Assembly: GCA_965204165.1 (NCBI GenBank)
Contig: OZ241969.1
Coordinates: 248,001-312,000, forward strand
DNA length: 64,000 nt
Source: VYFG01 sp965204165
GTDB taxonomy: Bacteria; Pseudomonadota; Gammaproteobacteria; Arenicellales; Poriferihabitantaceae
Direction of reading: 5' to 3'
In this document: in pieces, positions 54,440-62,824 of the stretch
How the letters are laid out: each line of letters begins with the position of its first letter
Position numbering within the stretch: position 1 is the first letter of the stretch
The notes under the pieces: generated by a model
Told to the model about the DNA's origin: nothing
The model's database searches: none
Seen by the model: the letters and a program-made list of their open reading frames with translations, nothing else
Made by a program: the position numbers and the translations under genes

Positions 54440-55677
54440 GACGCACCTCCAGGCCATGCCGGCGCAAGCGTGCGGAGCGCTTCGAGGTCCACCTTGGCGT
54501 AGATCCATGTGGTGTCCGGTGAGGCATGGCGCAGAACCTGGCCGATCTCTTCCAGCGAGGCGCCGTTGCCCAGCATCGCGGTGGCCAGGGAATGACGCAG
54601 CAGATGCGCGCCCTTGAAAGGCGGGTCGATGCCGGCCCGGGCCAACGCCCGCTGCACGACATTGATGACCGCCACCCGCCCGACGAAGCCCACGTGCGGT
54701 GCGTGAACACGTACGAACACATGCCGGGTGGGGCACTGCGGGCGCCCGTCGCGCAGATAGGCGACCAGGGCCTCGCCGACCTCACGGGGCAGCGGCAGTG
54801 GCTCGCGCCGCGGGCCCTTGCCGGACACGGTCACAACGCCTGCGTCCCAATCGAGATCGTCGAGCATCATCGCGGCCACTTCACCGGCGCGCAACCCCAG
54901 CCGCGCGAGCAACAGCACAATGGCACGGTCGCGTCGTCCGGCGGCGGTGCGCGGGTCGCAGCTGCGGATGACCGTCTCCACCTGCTCGGGCGCGAGCGAC
55001 TTCGGTACGCCCGAGAGGCGCCAGTTCGCCACGGGGACGAGCGCGCCGGCGAGGTCGGTGGGGATGTCCCCACGCTGATGGAGGTGGCGCAGGAAGCTGC
55101 GCAGCGCGGTGACAAGCAGCTTGACCCTCGACCGGGACAAGCGCCGAGACTGGCGTGTGATGAACTGATTGACATCGCGTACGGTGAGCGTCTCAAGCGC
55201 CACATCCCGCCCGGCGAAGCACTCGGCGAGAAAGGCACGGATGATGGGCAGGTAGTTCTCCACCGTCGCCCGGCTCACTCCCCGTTCGTTGACGAGGAAG
55301 CGTTCATAGCGGCGCTCGGTCGGCGCAAACGGATTCGGGTTCTGCGGGAACGGTGCGGCGAGGGGGATCCGCCCATCCGCGCGCAGATGGCTCAGCAACT
55401 GCCGGGCGGTCGCTGCGTCGCCACTGTGCACGCACCTTGGTCCGCGGGTCAGCAGGTACGCTTCGATGCGCGGCTCGTCGAGTGCTTCGACCCCCAGGCC
55501 CTGGCACTCGAGCCAACGACTGAGATTGCGCACGAGCCGCAGCTTGCTCAGCGCCGATCTGCGGGCATACCCCTGTGCCGCAAGACGCGTGGCGAACTGG
55601 TCGAGAGCATCGGCCAGTGGACCGACACGCAACCACCGCTGGCTGGCTCGGCTGGGAAAATAAAACTCTATCGACAT
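54436..55677 (-). CDS. RIT tyrosine recombinase A
   Basis: The 413-residue protein begins MSIEFYFPSRASQRWLRVGP. It has an extra N-terminal domain (about 100 residues), then a core-binding domain (GVSRATVENYLPIIRAFLAE) and the catalytic domain: LGLRAGEVAAMMLDDLDW, AHLLRHSLATAMLGNG and LRHASPDTTWIYAK. A good ribosome binding site, GGAGAA, stands 5 nt before the ATG. It is the first gene of the trio, so its upstream DNA holds the promoter and the right end of the element. Confidence 0.92.
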   Translation of the reverse strand: MSIEFYFPSRASQRWLRVGPLADALDQFATRLAAQGYARRSALSKLRLVRNLSRWLECQGLGVEALDEPRIEAYLLTRGPRCVHSGDAATARQLLSHLRADGRIPLAAPFPQNPNPFAPTERRYERFLVNERGVSRATVENYLPIIRAFLAECFAGRDVALETLTVRDVNQFITRQSRRLSRSRVKLLVTALRSFLRHLHQRGDIPTDLAGALVPVANWRLSGVPKSLAPEQVETVIRSCDPRTAAGRRDRAIVLLLARLGLRAGEVAAMMLDDLDWDAGVVTVSGKGPRREPLPLPREVGEALVAYLRDGRPQCPTRHVFVRVHAPHVGFVGRVAVINVVQRALARAGIDPPFKGAHLLRHSLATAMLGNGASLEEIGQVLRHASPDTTWIYAKVDLEALRTLAPAWPGGAS

Positions 55678-55697
55678 TGATCTTCTCCGTTGCGCTG

Positions 55698-56386
55698 TCG
55701 GCCGGAATCGCCCGTGGAACCGAAGTCATGGACCAGTTGGCGACAACAGGCACGGCGGCGGCCAGATCCGGCAGTCCCCCGTCCCGGTACCGCACATACC
55801 GCAGAAAGGAACGCAAGGCGGTCGTCATGAGCTTGGCACGTTTCCTGTCCATTCCCGGCGCCATGTTCTGGACGAAACCCACGACATCGTCCGCCTGAAG
55901 GTTCGCGAGGATCACCTGCCCCTTGCCGAAACAATGCTCCAGAAAGGTACGGACAAAAGGCATGTAGGACTTAATCGTTGCCGAGGCCAGACCGCATGCT
56001 TCGTCCAGATAATGCACGTAGTCCCGCACACAACGCTGGACCTCCGTCTCGGCACGGGCCGGGACCGTCTCGGCGGGGATCACAGCCTCGATGCGCAGAT
56101 AATCGAGAAAGCACCGAAGTGTTGATGGATCGCCATACTGAATTACACGAAGTTGGGCGCGGTATCGCAAATACCGTGCGGGATGCCCGGAGTTGACGCA
56201 ATCCGGATCGATCCCCTCCTGCCCAAGCCAGCGGCTGAACCCGGCAGCCAGCAGGATCCTTCGACTCACGGAAGAGCGAGCATATCCCTGGCTGCTCAAA
56301 GACTCCGCGAATCCCTCCAGCCATGGCGCAAGTGGACCTTCCGGCACTTGCGACAGAACCACCTGGTGATTGATGACATGCTTCAT
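55698..56386 (-). pseudogene. Truncated RIT-A-type tyrosine recombinase
   Basis: The frame from the ATG at 56386 (MKHVINHQVVLSQVPEGPLA) gives 230 residues similar to the first half of recombinase A, e.g. LASATIKSYMPFVRTFLEHC and KLMTTALRSFLRYVRYRDGG, to VVANWSMTSVPRAIPAD. The catalytic half is missing: similarity to the family ends at about 55697 where the intact RIT element starts. The right flank has no C-terminal half, so some DNA was lost. This appears to be one RIT-like element invaded by another. Confidence 0.75.
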
Positions 56387-56512
56387 GTTTGAACTCCTCC
56401 CCTGGATCGGGGTTGATGAATGGAGTCCGAACTATGTAGTCATTGCCACCCTGGCGTACTGGAAATCTCGTGACAAAACCAAAACACACGACATAGTCAG
56501 GTGGTCGATATA

Positions 56513-56546
56513 GTGACCCCTACCTCTTGCACGAGGTAGGGGTCAC
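56513..56546. repeat. 14-bp perfect palindrome with 6-nt loop
   Basis: GTGACCCCTACCTC (56513-56526) and its exact reverse complement (56533-56546) flank TTGCAC. It overlaps the start of the following small gene and lies upstream of the truncated recombinase. It could be an operator, an element end or a recombination site. Confidence 0.9.
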
Positions 56547-56805
56547 CCCGGAACAGTGGAACCGCATCGAAAAGACCGCCCGCGAGCGGGATATTTCGCC
56601 GAACCGGCTCATCGTCAACCTGGTCATGGAGGCCCTTGATCATGGCGAGTGGCCCCGCACCGAGGCTGAAATCCGTGTCGCGAGGGCTTCCCTTTTCACC
56701 GCCCAGGCCATCGCACGGGACCTGATTTCGACCGGGAGGGTGGAAGACGTCCGGGACATTCGCGCCTTTATTTCCACCGTCGTGCCGGACCCTGACCCTG
56801 TCTGA
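56527..56805 (+). CDS. Ribbon-helix-helix-like protein, probably truncated at the N terminus
   Basis: A 92-residue frame whose only start is a TTG at 56527 inside the palindrome. The sequence TPEQWNRIEKTARERDISPN followed by RLIVNLVMEALDH is a ribbon-helix-helix pattern but lacks the usual first beta strand. Relatives I recall begin about ten residues earlier. The C-terminal half (RVARASLFTAQAIARDLIST) is helical. I infer that the true 5' end was replaced when the neighbouring mobile DNA arrived. Confidence 0.55.
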   Translation: MHEVGVTPEQWNRIEKTARERDISPNRLIVNLVMEALDHGEWPRTEAEIRVARASLFTAQAIARDLISTGRVEDVRDIRAFISTVVPDPDPV

Positions 56806-56922
56806 ATCGTCGCCCGGATGATGGCGACCGGCCTCCGAAGCCTGGGAATGGACGGTCTTTCGCTTGGATCAGTGAGTCGTAAACTTTCCAGGTCATGAAC
56901 CCCGGCCCGAAAGCCCTGGCAC

Positions 56923-57977
56923 TCAATCGGGCGGATCGAGCTTCAGTTCCTTCCAGATCCAGCCGGCGTCATAAGGTTCGAGTCCCTGCTCCCAGAAAAA
57001 CTGGCCCTCGGTGTTTTCCACCAGCTTGATCCAGTCGATCGCCCCTGGCGCACCTTGCCCTTGCCCCTCGACGCCTCCCTCGGCGTCCTGCCGCCGAGAA
57101 AGGGAAGCGGGGTGTCGAGGACACGGCGGTAGTGGCTGTCGAGTTTTGCCCGGGCAACTCCATCTGCCGCTTCCGCGTCCTCGTGCGGCAGCGGCCGGTC
57201 TTCTCCGCGCAGCCGGTCCCCATGATCCGCATCCCGCAACTCCGGCGGCGTGTCGAGTGTCTCCAGCACCCCGTCGCCCAGCCAGAACGTCCCCAGCTTC
57301 CGCGCCACCGGCAGGCTGTCGACCAATGCATCCCGCGGCACCGACGGTAGCTTCGCCGACCTGCCGTGCTGCTTCCGCAGTTCCCCGAGCATCGTCCTGC
57401 GCCTGTCCCGGATTTCCTCTTCCAGCAATGCAATGGCGCGGTGCGACGGCTCGTGCGGGAAGGGCAGCACCGCTCCCGTGAAATAATGTTCCCCGTTGAC
57501 GCACACGATCCGCGCCGCCAGGCGGTCCCAGCGGGGTCCTGCTTCGGGATCTTCCTCCGAATGGACCGGGACTCTCCCGCCGCGGAGCAGGTCCTCCAGC
57601 ATGACGGTCCCGCCGGGGTCCGGTCCGATTACCTCGTACAGGGAGACCCGGGAATCCCGCAGCGCCTCCACAAAGCGCCGGCCGCAAGCCGGCTCGCGCC
57701 GGCCGCGCCGCTTCAGGTAGTCGTCCACTGCGTTGATTTCCCCGTCCCGGCCGAACCGCGTGGCGAAAAATTCCTCGAAAACGAACATCAGCAGCAGCTT
57801 CGAATCCTCCCTGCCGAAAATGTCCAGCATCTCCCGCTCCCCGAGCCCGAGGATTTCCCCGGCGGGGTCCAGAAAGGCGTCATGGACCTCGAGCTGGCAC
57901 TCCTCCCATTCAGGCCTGTGCGCCCACTTCACGAGATTCTCCAGCGTCCTGATGGCTCCGCGTGGCGGCATCGGCAT
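56923..57977 (-). pseudogene. Unknown paralogue 1, frameshifted near its 3' end and with a deleted middle
   Basis: From the ATG at 57977 (MPMPPRGAIRTLENLVKWAH) the frame matches paralogue 2 through YLKRRGRREPACGRRFVEAL, DSRVSLYEV, and the long helical part, then HYRRVLDTPLPFLGGRTPRE. The remaining similarity, AIDWIKLVENTEGQFFWEQG to WIWKELKLDPPD, is in another frame that stops at 56923; a -1 shift near 57055 joins them. Compared with paralogue 2 about 120 residues are missing in the middle. The C-terminal TPREA...WIWKEL domain resembles that found at the end of some SEC-C-type proteins, but I cannot name it. Confidence 0.6.
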
Positions 57978-58373
57978 TCCGGATCGGGTCAACGGGACAT
58001 GCGAGTGTAACCGGAATCCGGGAACCGGACTGCCGACTCCCACTGCGGAAACCGGCTCGCCGTTTCAGGAAACTCCAGAATCGGCCGACCGTGCCGACTT
58101 CGACATCGGCATTCGACCGCCACATCGGCCCGGACGCGCCGGCCGCTCTTGAGCGCGGCCTGAACGCGCAATGGAACAGCGGCGGCATCCTGTACGCCGC
58201 ACCGATTCGCTGATCGGATTTTTCCGGGCGCCTCCCGGAGTCTTTTGCCGGGTCCCGACATGCCGGGGCGTTGCGGCACCCGGTGTGCCGTTTCATTTTC
58301 AGGTACAAGCTTCCGGTCGGAAAATACACACCACGCTGATTCCCTGCACCATATATCCTGCCCTCCCAGGCCA
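57978..58373. other. Intergenic stretch between the paralogues
   Basis: About 400 bp. I see no gene. It is similar in position to the 270 bp upstream of paralogue 2. Confidence 0.45.
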
Positions 58374-59804
58374 TCAGTCTGGCGGCTCCAACTCCAGTTC
58401 CTCCCAGATCCAGCGGGTGTCGTACGGTTCGGTGTCCTGCTCCCGGGAACGGTGGTCCTCCCAATTCTCCAGCTGTTTGATCCAGTCCACCGCCTGCCGG
58501 CGTTCCTTCCCGGCGCCCATGGCCGCTTCTCTCGGGGTCCGGCCTCCGAAAACGGGGAGCGGGATATCGAGAACACGGCGGTAATGGCCGTCGAGATACG
58601 CATGGGTCGCCTCCGCCGCCGCTTCCCGGGGAACCCCGCTGTTCCTGTCGGCCGGAGGGCCCGCTGTTCCGTCCTGCTCCTCCAGGGTCTTCCACGGATC
58701 CCGGTATACGGTAACCGGGCGGCCCACGAGATCGCCCAGACAGTCCGACAGCATCTCCCGGCCGCGGTCGCACCGTTCCTTCGAATTCGCCGTCAGCACC
58801 AGCATCCCGGGACGCAGGACGACATGTCCCAGCCCGGTGGCGCTGATGTCGACACCATTGTCCGACCCTCCGCCATCTCCATCTCCTGCCTTTCCCGGCG
58901 CGGACCATTCCCATTCCACTTCTTCTTCCGCATCCCCGAAAGCCCGGGAATCCAGCCTTTCAAGCTCCGGGAGTCCGTCCAGCCTCGCCGCCACTTCTTC
59001 CACATCCCCCTGAAGGGAAAAGCGCATTTCGCCGTGCAGGATGTCCTCGCCGTCCGTGTTCCGCAGTTCCGGCAGCGGGCCCATCATCTCCATCACGCAC
59101 TGGATCAGCCAGAGAGACCCCAGCATCTGCGCCACCGGCAGGCTGTCGACGAGCAGTGCCCGCGGAATCTCGGGAAGCCGCGCCGACTTGCCGTGCTCTC
59201 TCTTCAGTTCCCTGCGAACCTCCCTGCGCCTGTCCCTGACATCCCCGTCGATACCCGCAACGGCGCGGCTCGACAGTTCGTGGGAGAACGACAGCACCGC
59301 CCCCGTGAAATGATTCTCCCCGTTCAAATGCACGATGCGCGCCGCCAGACGGTCCCAGCGGGCTCCGCCCCCGGAGCCTTCCTTCGATAGGACCGTCACC
59401 TTTCCCCCGCGAAGCATGTCTTCCAGAACCACGCTCCTGCCCGGGTGGATATCCGCTACCTCGTACAGGGAGACCCGGGAATCCCGCAGCGCCTCCAGGT
59501 AGCGCCGACCCGGCGCCGGTTCGCGCCAGCCCCGCCGCTTCAGGTAAGCGTCCACCACGTTGACTTCGCCATCGTCGCCGAACCGAGCGGCAAAGAAATC
59601 CTCGAAGAGGTAGACCAGAAGCATCTCCGAGTCCTCCCCGTCGAGCATGTCCAGGATCTCCCGGTCCTCAAGCCCGAAAATGTCCTCCATCGGTTCCATG
59701 AAGGTTTCATAGGCTTCGGCCTGGAGATCGGTCCACTGCGGCGACCTCGCCCACTTCACGAGGTTCTCCATTGCCTTGAGGGCGCTTTTGGGCAGCATCG
59801 GCAA
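58374..59804 (-). CDS. Unknown paralogue 2, intact, 476 residues
   Basis: The protein begins MPMLPKSALKAMENLVKWAR. The first 230 residues are helical and charged (VYLFEDFFAARFGDDGEVNV; LEALRDSRVSLYEVADIHPG). A middle acidic, Glu/Gly-rich stretch follows (DAEEEVEWEWSAPGKAGDGD). The segment LVLTANSKERCDRGREML resembles the 'value below a bound' cores of SEC-C-associated proteins. The C-terminal module has FGGRTPREAAMGAGKERRQA then DWIKQLEN and WIWEELELEPPD. No catalytic motif is apparent, nor a signal peptide. Its paralogue lies 400 bp downstream on the same strand, so a tandem duplication is clear. Confidence 0.75.
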   Translation of the reverse strand: MPMLPKSALKAMENLVKWARSPQWTDLQAEAYETFMEPMEDIFGLEDREILDMLDGEDSEMLLVYLFEDFFAARFGDDGEVNVVDAYLKRRGWREPAPGRRYLEALRDSRVSLYEVADIHPGRSVVLEDMLRGGKVTVLSKEGSGGGARWDRLAARIVHLNGENHFTGAVLSFSHELSSRAVAGIDGDVRDRRREVRRELKREHGKSARLPEIPRALLVDSLPVAQMLGSLWLIQCVMEMMGPLPELRNTDGEDILHGEMRFSLQGDVEEVAARLDGLPELERLDSRAFGDAEEEVEWEWSAPGKAGDGDGGGSDNGVDISATGLGHVVLRPGMLVLTANSKERCDRGREMLSDCLGDLVGRPVTVYRDPWKTLEEQDGTAGPPADRNSGVPREAAAEATHAYLDGHYRRVLDIPLPVFGGRTPREAAMGAGKERRQAVDWIKQLENWEDHRSREQDTEPYDTRWIWEELELEPPD

Positions 59805-60077
59805 TCCGGAAGGAGGTCAACTGGAACCCGGAGTGTAACGGATTATTCCGGACCGGAACCGGGAAGGCAATGCCGTCCGGGCAACTCCCTCTCCGCCCGG
59901 GATGCCGCATGCCGGACGCAAAACCGAACGGAGCAGAGGAACCTCCCCCCGTTCCGATATAATCCCACTGGAACAATCAAGGCCAATACCGCCCATGCGT
60001 TTTTCTCCACATCGCGGGTTTCGTGTTCCCATGACCAATGTTCCGCTGCCCGCCCCGACCGACGGAATAACCATCCG
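59805..60077. other. Intergenic stretch between divergent genes
   Basis: About 270 bp between the divergent paralogue 2 and the 621-residue protein. It should contain both promoters. No strong motif was picked out. Confidence 0.45.
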
Positions 60078-61943
60078 ATGAGCCATCGATCTTCCCGTGC
60101 CCGGGCCCCCTTTCCGGGCAACGACCTGCCGGACCATCTGAACTTTCTCAATGCCGACGTGCTCCGGCAAATGATCGAGCCGCTGTCCATTCCGAAGCCC
60201 CACCCCACCCGGAAGGCGGACATGATCGCGGCCATCTCGGGCCGGCTCACCGGAGATTTCCTCCGGGACCTCTGGAATCTCCTGGACGAAATCGAGCAGC
60301 TGGCGGTGCGCGAGGCGCTCTACGATCCGGGCAGGGAACTGGACCGGACACGGTTCCTGGCCAGGTACGGCGCCCTGCCCGCAAAACCCAAGGAGAGCTA
60401 TCGCCGCATACCCTCGACCCTGGAGTTTTTCCTGTATCCCGACAGCCGCCACTCGAGCCTGTCCTCGACCGTGCCGGAAGACCTCGGAGAACGCCTGCGG
60501 GAATTCGTGCCCCCGCCTCCCGAGGCGGAACTCGCCGTGGAAGAGGCGCTGCCGGAATCCGCATCGGAAATCCGCCGCGATCATGCCCCGGAGGATGAAG
60601 GGGAGGAACACCGACCGGCCGAACCCGTCCGCCGCGACATGGAACGGGCCGCGTCCCGGGACCTGTCCGCGGTGCTCCGGCTGGTGGACCTTGGCCGGGT
60701 GGCGGTGAGCGCCAAGACCCGGCGGCCTTCGGCGGCGGCGGCAAAGCGCATCTCCGAAGAGCTGGACGGCGGCGACTTTTTCGGGCCCGACGACAGGCGT
60801 CATGATGCGGGCCAGGGCGTCGGACCGATCCGGGCGTTCGCCTGGCCGATGCTCCTGCAGGCCGGCAGGCTGGCGGAAATCCACGGCGCGAAGCTCGCTC
60901 TGACGAAAGCCGGCCGCGCGGCCTTCGGCGCACCCCCGGCGGAAACGCTGAAGCGCCTGTGGCAACGCTGGATCGGGCACGGCATCCTGGACGAGTTCAG
61001 CCGCGTCGACACCATCGGCGGCCAGCGCCGGGGCAAGGGCAGAAGCGCCATGACGGCCGTGTCGGGGCGCAGACAGGTAGTGGCCGAAGCACTGAAGCGG
61101 TGTCCCGTGGGCCAATGGGTGCACTTCCACGAGTTCTCGCGCTTCATGCGGGCGGACGGGTACGATTTCGAGGTCACCCACGATCCCTGGCAGCTGTATG
61201 TCGGGGACGCGCACTACGGCAGCCTGGGGCATTACGGCTTTCACGATTGGGCAATACTTCAGGACCGCTACATTCTCTGCCTGCTGTTCGAATACGCCGC
61301 GACCCTGGGCCTGATCGATATCGCCTATACCGGACCGGATCACGCCAAGCCCGACTACATGGACCTTTGGGCGTCGGAATTCCTGGTCTTTCTCAGCCGT
61401 TACGACGGTCTCGCGTATTTCCGGCTGAACCCTCTCGGCGCGTATTGCCTCGGCATTGCCGAAGCGTATGAGCCACAGACGCCCCCGGACCGCACTCCGC
61501 TCAAGGTCTTCCCCGACCTGCGCCTGTGTGCGGACATGCCGATGTCGCCGGAGGAGCGTCTGGCGCTGGAGATCTGGGCGGACACCGAAGCGGACGGCGT
61601 CTGGCGGCTGGACCGCGCAAGGACCCTGGCCGCCGTCGAGGACGGTCATGACGTGGACGATCTGCGCACCTTCCTCACGGCCAGGGACGACCAGCCCCTG
61701 CCGGAGAAGGTGGAGGGGTTCCTGCGGAGTGTCGAGCGGGGCGGGAAGGCTCTCAGGGAGCGGGGGCGGGCATTGCTGGTCGAATGCGCCAGCGAGGAAA
61801 TCGCCGCCCGGCTTGCCGCCGATGAGCGTATTTCCAAGCTGTGCCTGCCCGCCGGGAAGAAGCACCTGGCCGTGCATGCCAAATCGGAAGCGGCGTTCCG
61901 GAAGGCCATTCGGGAGCTTGGTTACGGCATGCCGCGGACATGA
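60078..61943 (+). CDS. SAP-like / helicase-associated-type protein, 621 residues
   Basis: I choose the ATG at 60078 (MSHRSSRARAPFPGNDLPDH); a further 211 codons upstream are open but non-coding in character. The N-terminal LNFLNADVLRQMIEPLSIPK then PTRKADMIAAI looks like a SAP domain, which binds AT-rich DNA. A helical, winged-helix-like middle (LKRCPVGQWVHFHEFSRFMR) follows. The C-terminal 90 residues (LRSVERGGKALRERGRALLV, then a final AFRKAIRELGY) resemble the XPB/Ssl2-type N-terminal domain listed in Pfam as Helicase_C_3. No helicase motif is present in this protein. A helicase gene lies 880 bp downstream on the opposite strand, so a functional pairing is only a guess. Confidence 0.7.
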   Translation: MSHRSSRARAPFPGNDLPDHLNFLNADVLRQMIEPLSIPKPHPTRKADMIAAISGRLTGDFLRDLWNLLDEIEQLAVREALYDPGRELDRTRFLARYGALPAKPKESYRRIPSTLEFFLYPDSRHSSLSSTVPEDLGERLREFVPPPPEAELAVEEALPESASEIRRDHAPEDEGEEHRPAEPVRRDMERAASRDLSAVLRLVDLGRVAVSAKTRRPSAAAAKRISEELDGGDFFGPDDRRHDAGQGVGPIRAFAWPMLLQAGRLAEIHGAKLALTKAGRAAFGAPPAETLKRLWQRWIGHGILDEFSRVDTIGGQRRGKGRSAMTAVSGRRQVVAEALKRCPVGQWVHFHEFSRFMRADGYDFEVTHDPWQLYVGDAHYGSLGHYGFHDWAILQDRYILCLLFEYAATLGLIDIAYTGPDHAKPDYMDLWASEFLVFLSRYDGLAYFRLNPLGAYCLGIAEAYEPQTPPDRTPLKVFPDLRLCADMPMSPEERLALEIWADTEADGVWRLDRARTLAAVEDGHDVDDLRTFLTARDDQPLPEKVEGFLRSVERGGKALRERGRALLVECASEEIAARLAADERISKLCLPAGKKHLAVHAKSEAAFRKAIRELGYGMPRT

Positions 61944-62110
61944 GCGGACCCGGATTGACGGATGATGGGCGATAACTGCCCGGCCATCGTCCTGCCGCCC
62001 CTGCCCACCAGGATACGGTTATGCATCAGTGCAGGTTCATGAGAAAAATGCCAGGACGCCGACTGCCGCCATGCAGGATGCCTCCCGGCTCCCAGGGTTG
62101 CCCATCAGTG
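61944..62110. other. Intergenic stretch after the 621-residue gene
   Basis: A 170-bp non-coding stretch between the 621-residue gene and the small minus-strand ORF. Nothing recognised. Confidence 0.4.
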
Positions 62111-62272
62111 TCAGGGCATCAACAGCGCGCCGGGGCTTCCGAAGTCCGCGCTGGCTTGGACCAGCTGGCGGATCTTCCTGAAGGCATCCGGCCTGGCCCT
62201 GCCATCCCCGTCGAGCTGGCCCGGCTGCTGCAGGATCCGGTACAGCTCCCGTTCGGGCCGAACCCGGTTCAT
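62111..62272 (-). CDS. Possible 53-residue protein
   Basis: From the ATG at 62272 the frame gives MNRVRPERELYRILQQPGQL and ends LLMP at a TGA (62111-62113). AGGGGA lies 8 nt before the ATG, a good ribosome binding site. The product is Arg/Gln-rich and helical. I know no family; it could be spurious. Confidence 0.3.
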   Translation of the reverse strand: MNRVRPERELYRILQQPGQLDGDGRARPDAFRKIRQLVQASADFGSPGALLMP

Positions 62273-62308
62273 CAGGTCATTCCCCTGTTCAGTAACCTGA
62301 CCCCAAAA

Positions 62309-62518
62309 TCAGTCGGTCCGCCATTCGGGCGTGCTGTCCAGAATGTCCATCAGTTCGATAGCGTACTTCGCAAGGGCCGCGCGGTGTCCGTCATCGCCGC
62401 CCCCGATTTCGGCCAGCTTCCGGTCGAGGTCATCGTCCGGATTGCCCTCCGGGTCCATCAACCCGAGTTCGTATACCGTCTCGGCAAAACGCCTCTCAAC
62501 ACGCTCGATATCAATCAC
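62309..62518 (-). CDS. Small acidic hypothetical protein
   Basis: The GTG at 62518 (another GTG at 62527) gives about 69 residues: MIDIERVERRFAETVYELGL, then DPEGNPDDDLDRKLAEIGGG and LMDILDSTPEWRTD. It is acidic and helical. There is AGGTG just upstream. No family is recognised. It is on the same strand as the neighbouring helicase, 307 bp away. Confidence 0.55.
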   Translation of the reverse strand: MIDIERVERRFAETVYELGLMDPEGNPDDDLDRKLAEIGGGDDGHRAALAKYAIELMDILDSTPEWRTD

Positions 62519-62824
62519 GATGCACACCTGCAGCCACGTCTGCAATCACACCCGGAAACGGCATGCGGTTCCCGAAGGACCCGGGACCGTGAAATCCGCA
62601 CCCGGGGCATTCATTTCGACTATGCATCATCCGGATCCATGGTAATCATGCTTGGAGAACGCTTGCGAAATCATTGCCCGACTCGGGGCGCCATTGAAAA
62701 ACGACGGAGATGCGCAGATGCATATTGATACGCCTGAATGGAATCAAATTCCCTTGCGCCATGCTTGTGGATTGCTCCTCATAATGGTATCGGGATTGTG
62801 TGATCCCTGTTGGGCCAGGGGCTG
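62519..62824. other. Intergenic stretch before the second helicase copy
   Basis: About 300 bp downstream of the helicase stop codon on the minus strand. The sequence differs from that following the first copy (16867 on), so the duplication ends at the stop codon. Nothing else recognised. Confidence 0.45.

Larger units (their letters stand above)
52490..55697 (-). mobile_element. Recombinase-in-trio (RIT) element
   Basis: Three minus-strand tyrosine recombinase genes (413, 310 and 332 residues) follow each other with ATGA overlaps, which is the defining RIT arrangement. The right boundary near 55697 is set by where another recombinase gene loses its family similarity. The left boundary near 52490 is approximate, just beyond the integrase relic. 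I could not define terminal repeats by eye. Confidence 0.75.

Noticed and set aside
59817..61877. A 686-codon minus-strand frame opposite the 621-residue gene
   Set aside because: The plus-strand frame has protein-like composition and a SAP-like domain; the other has none.
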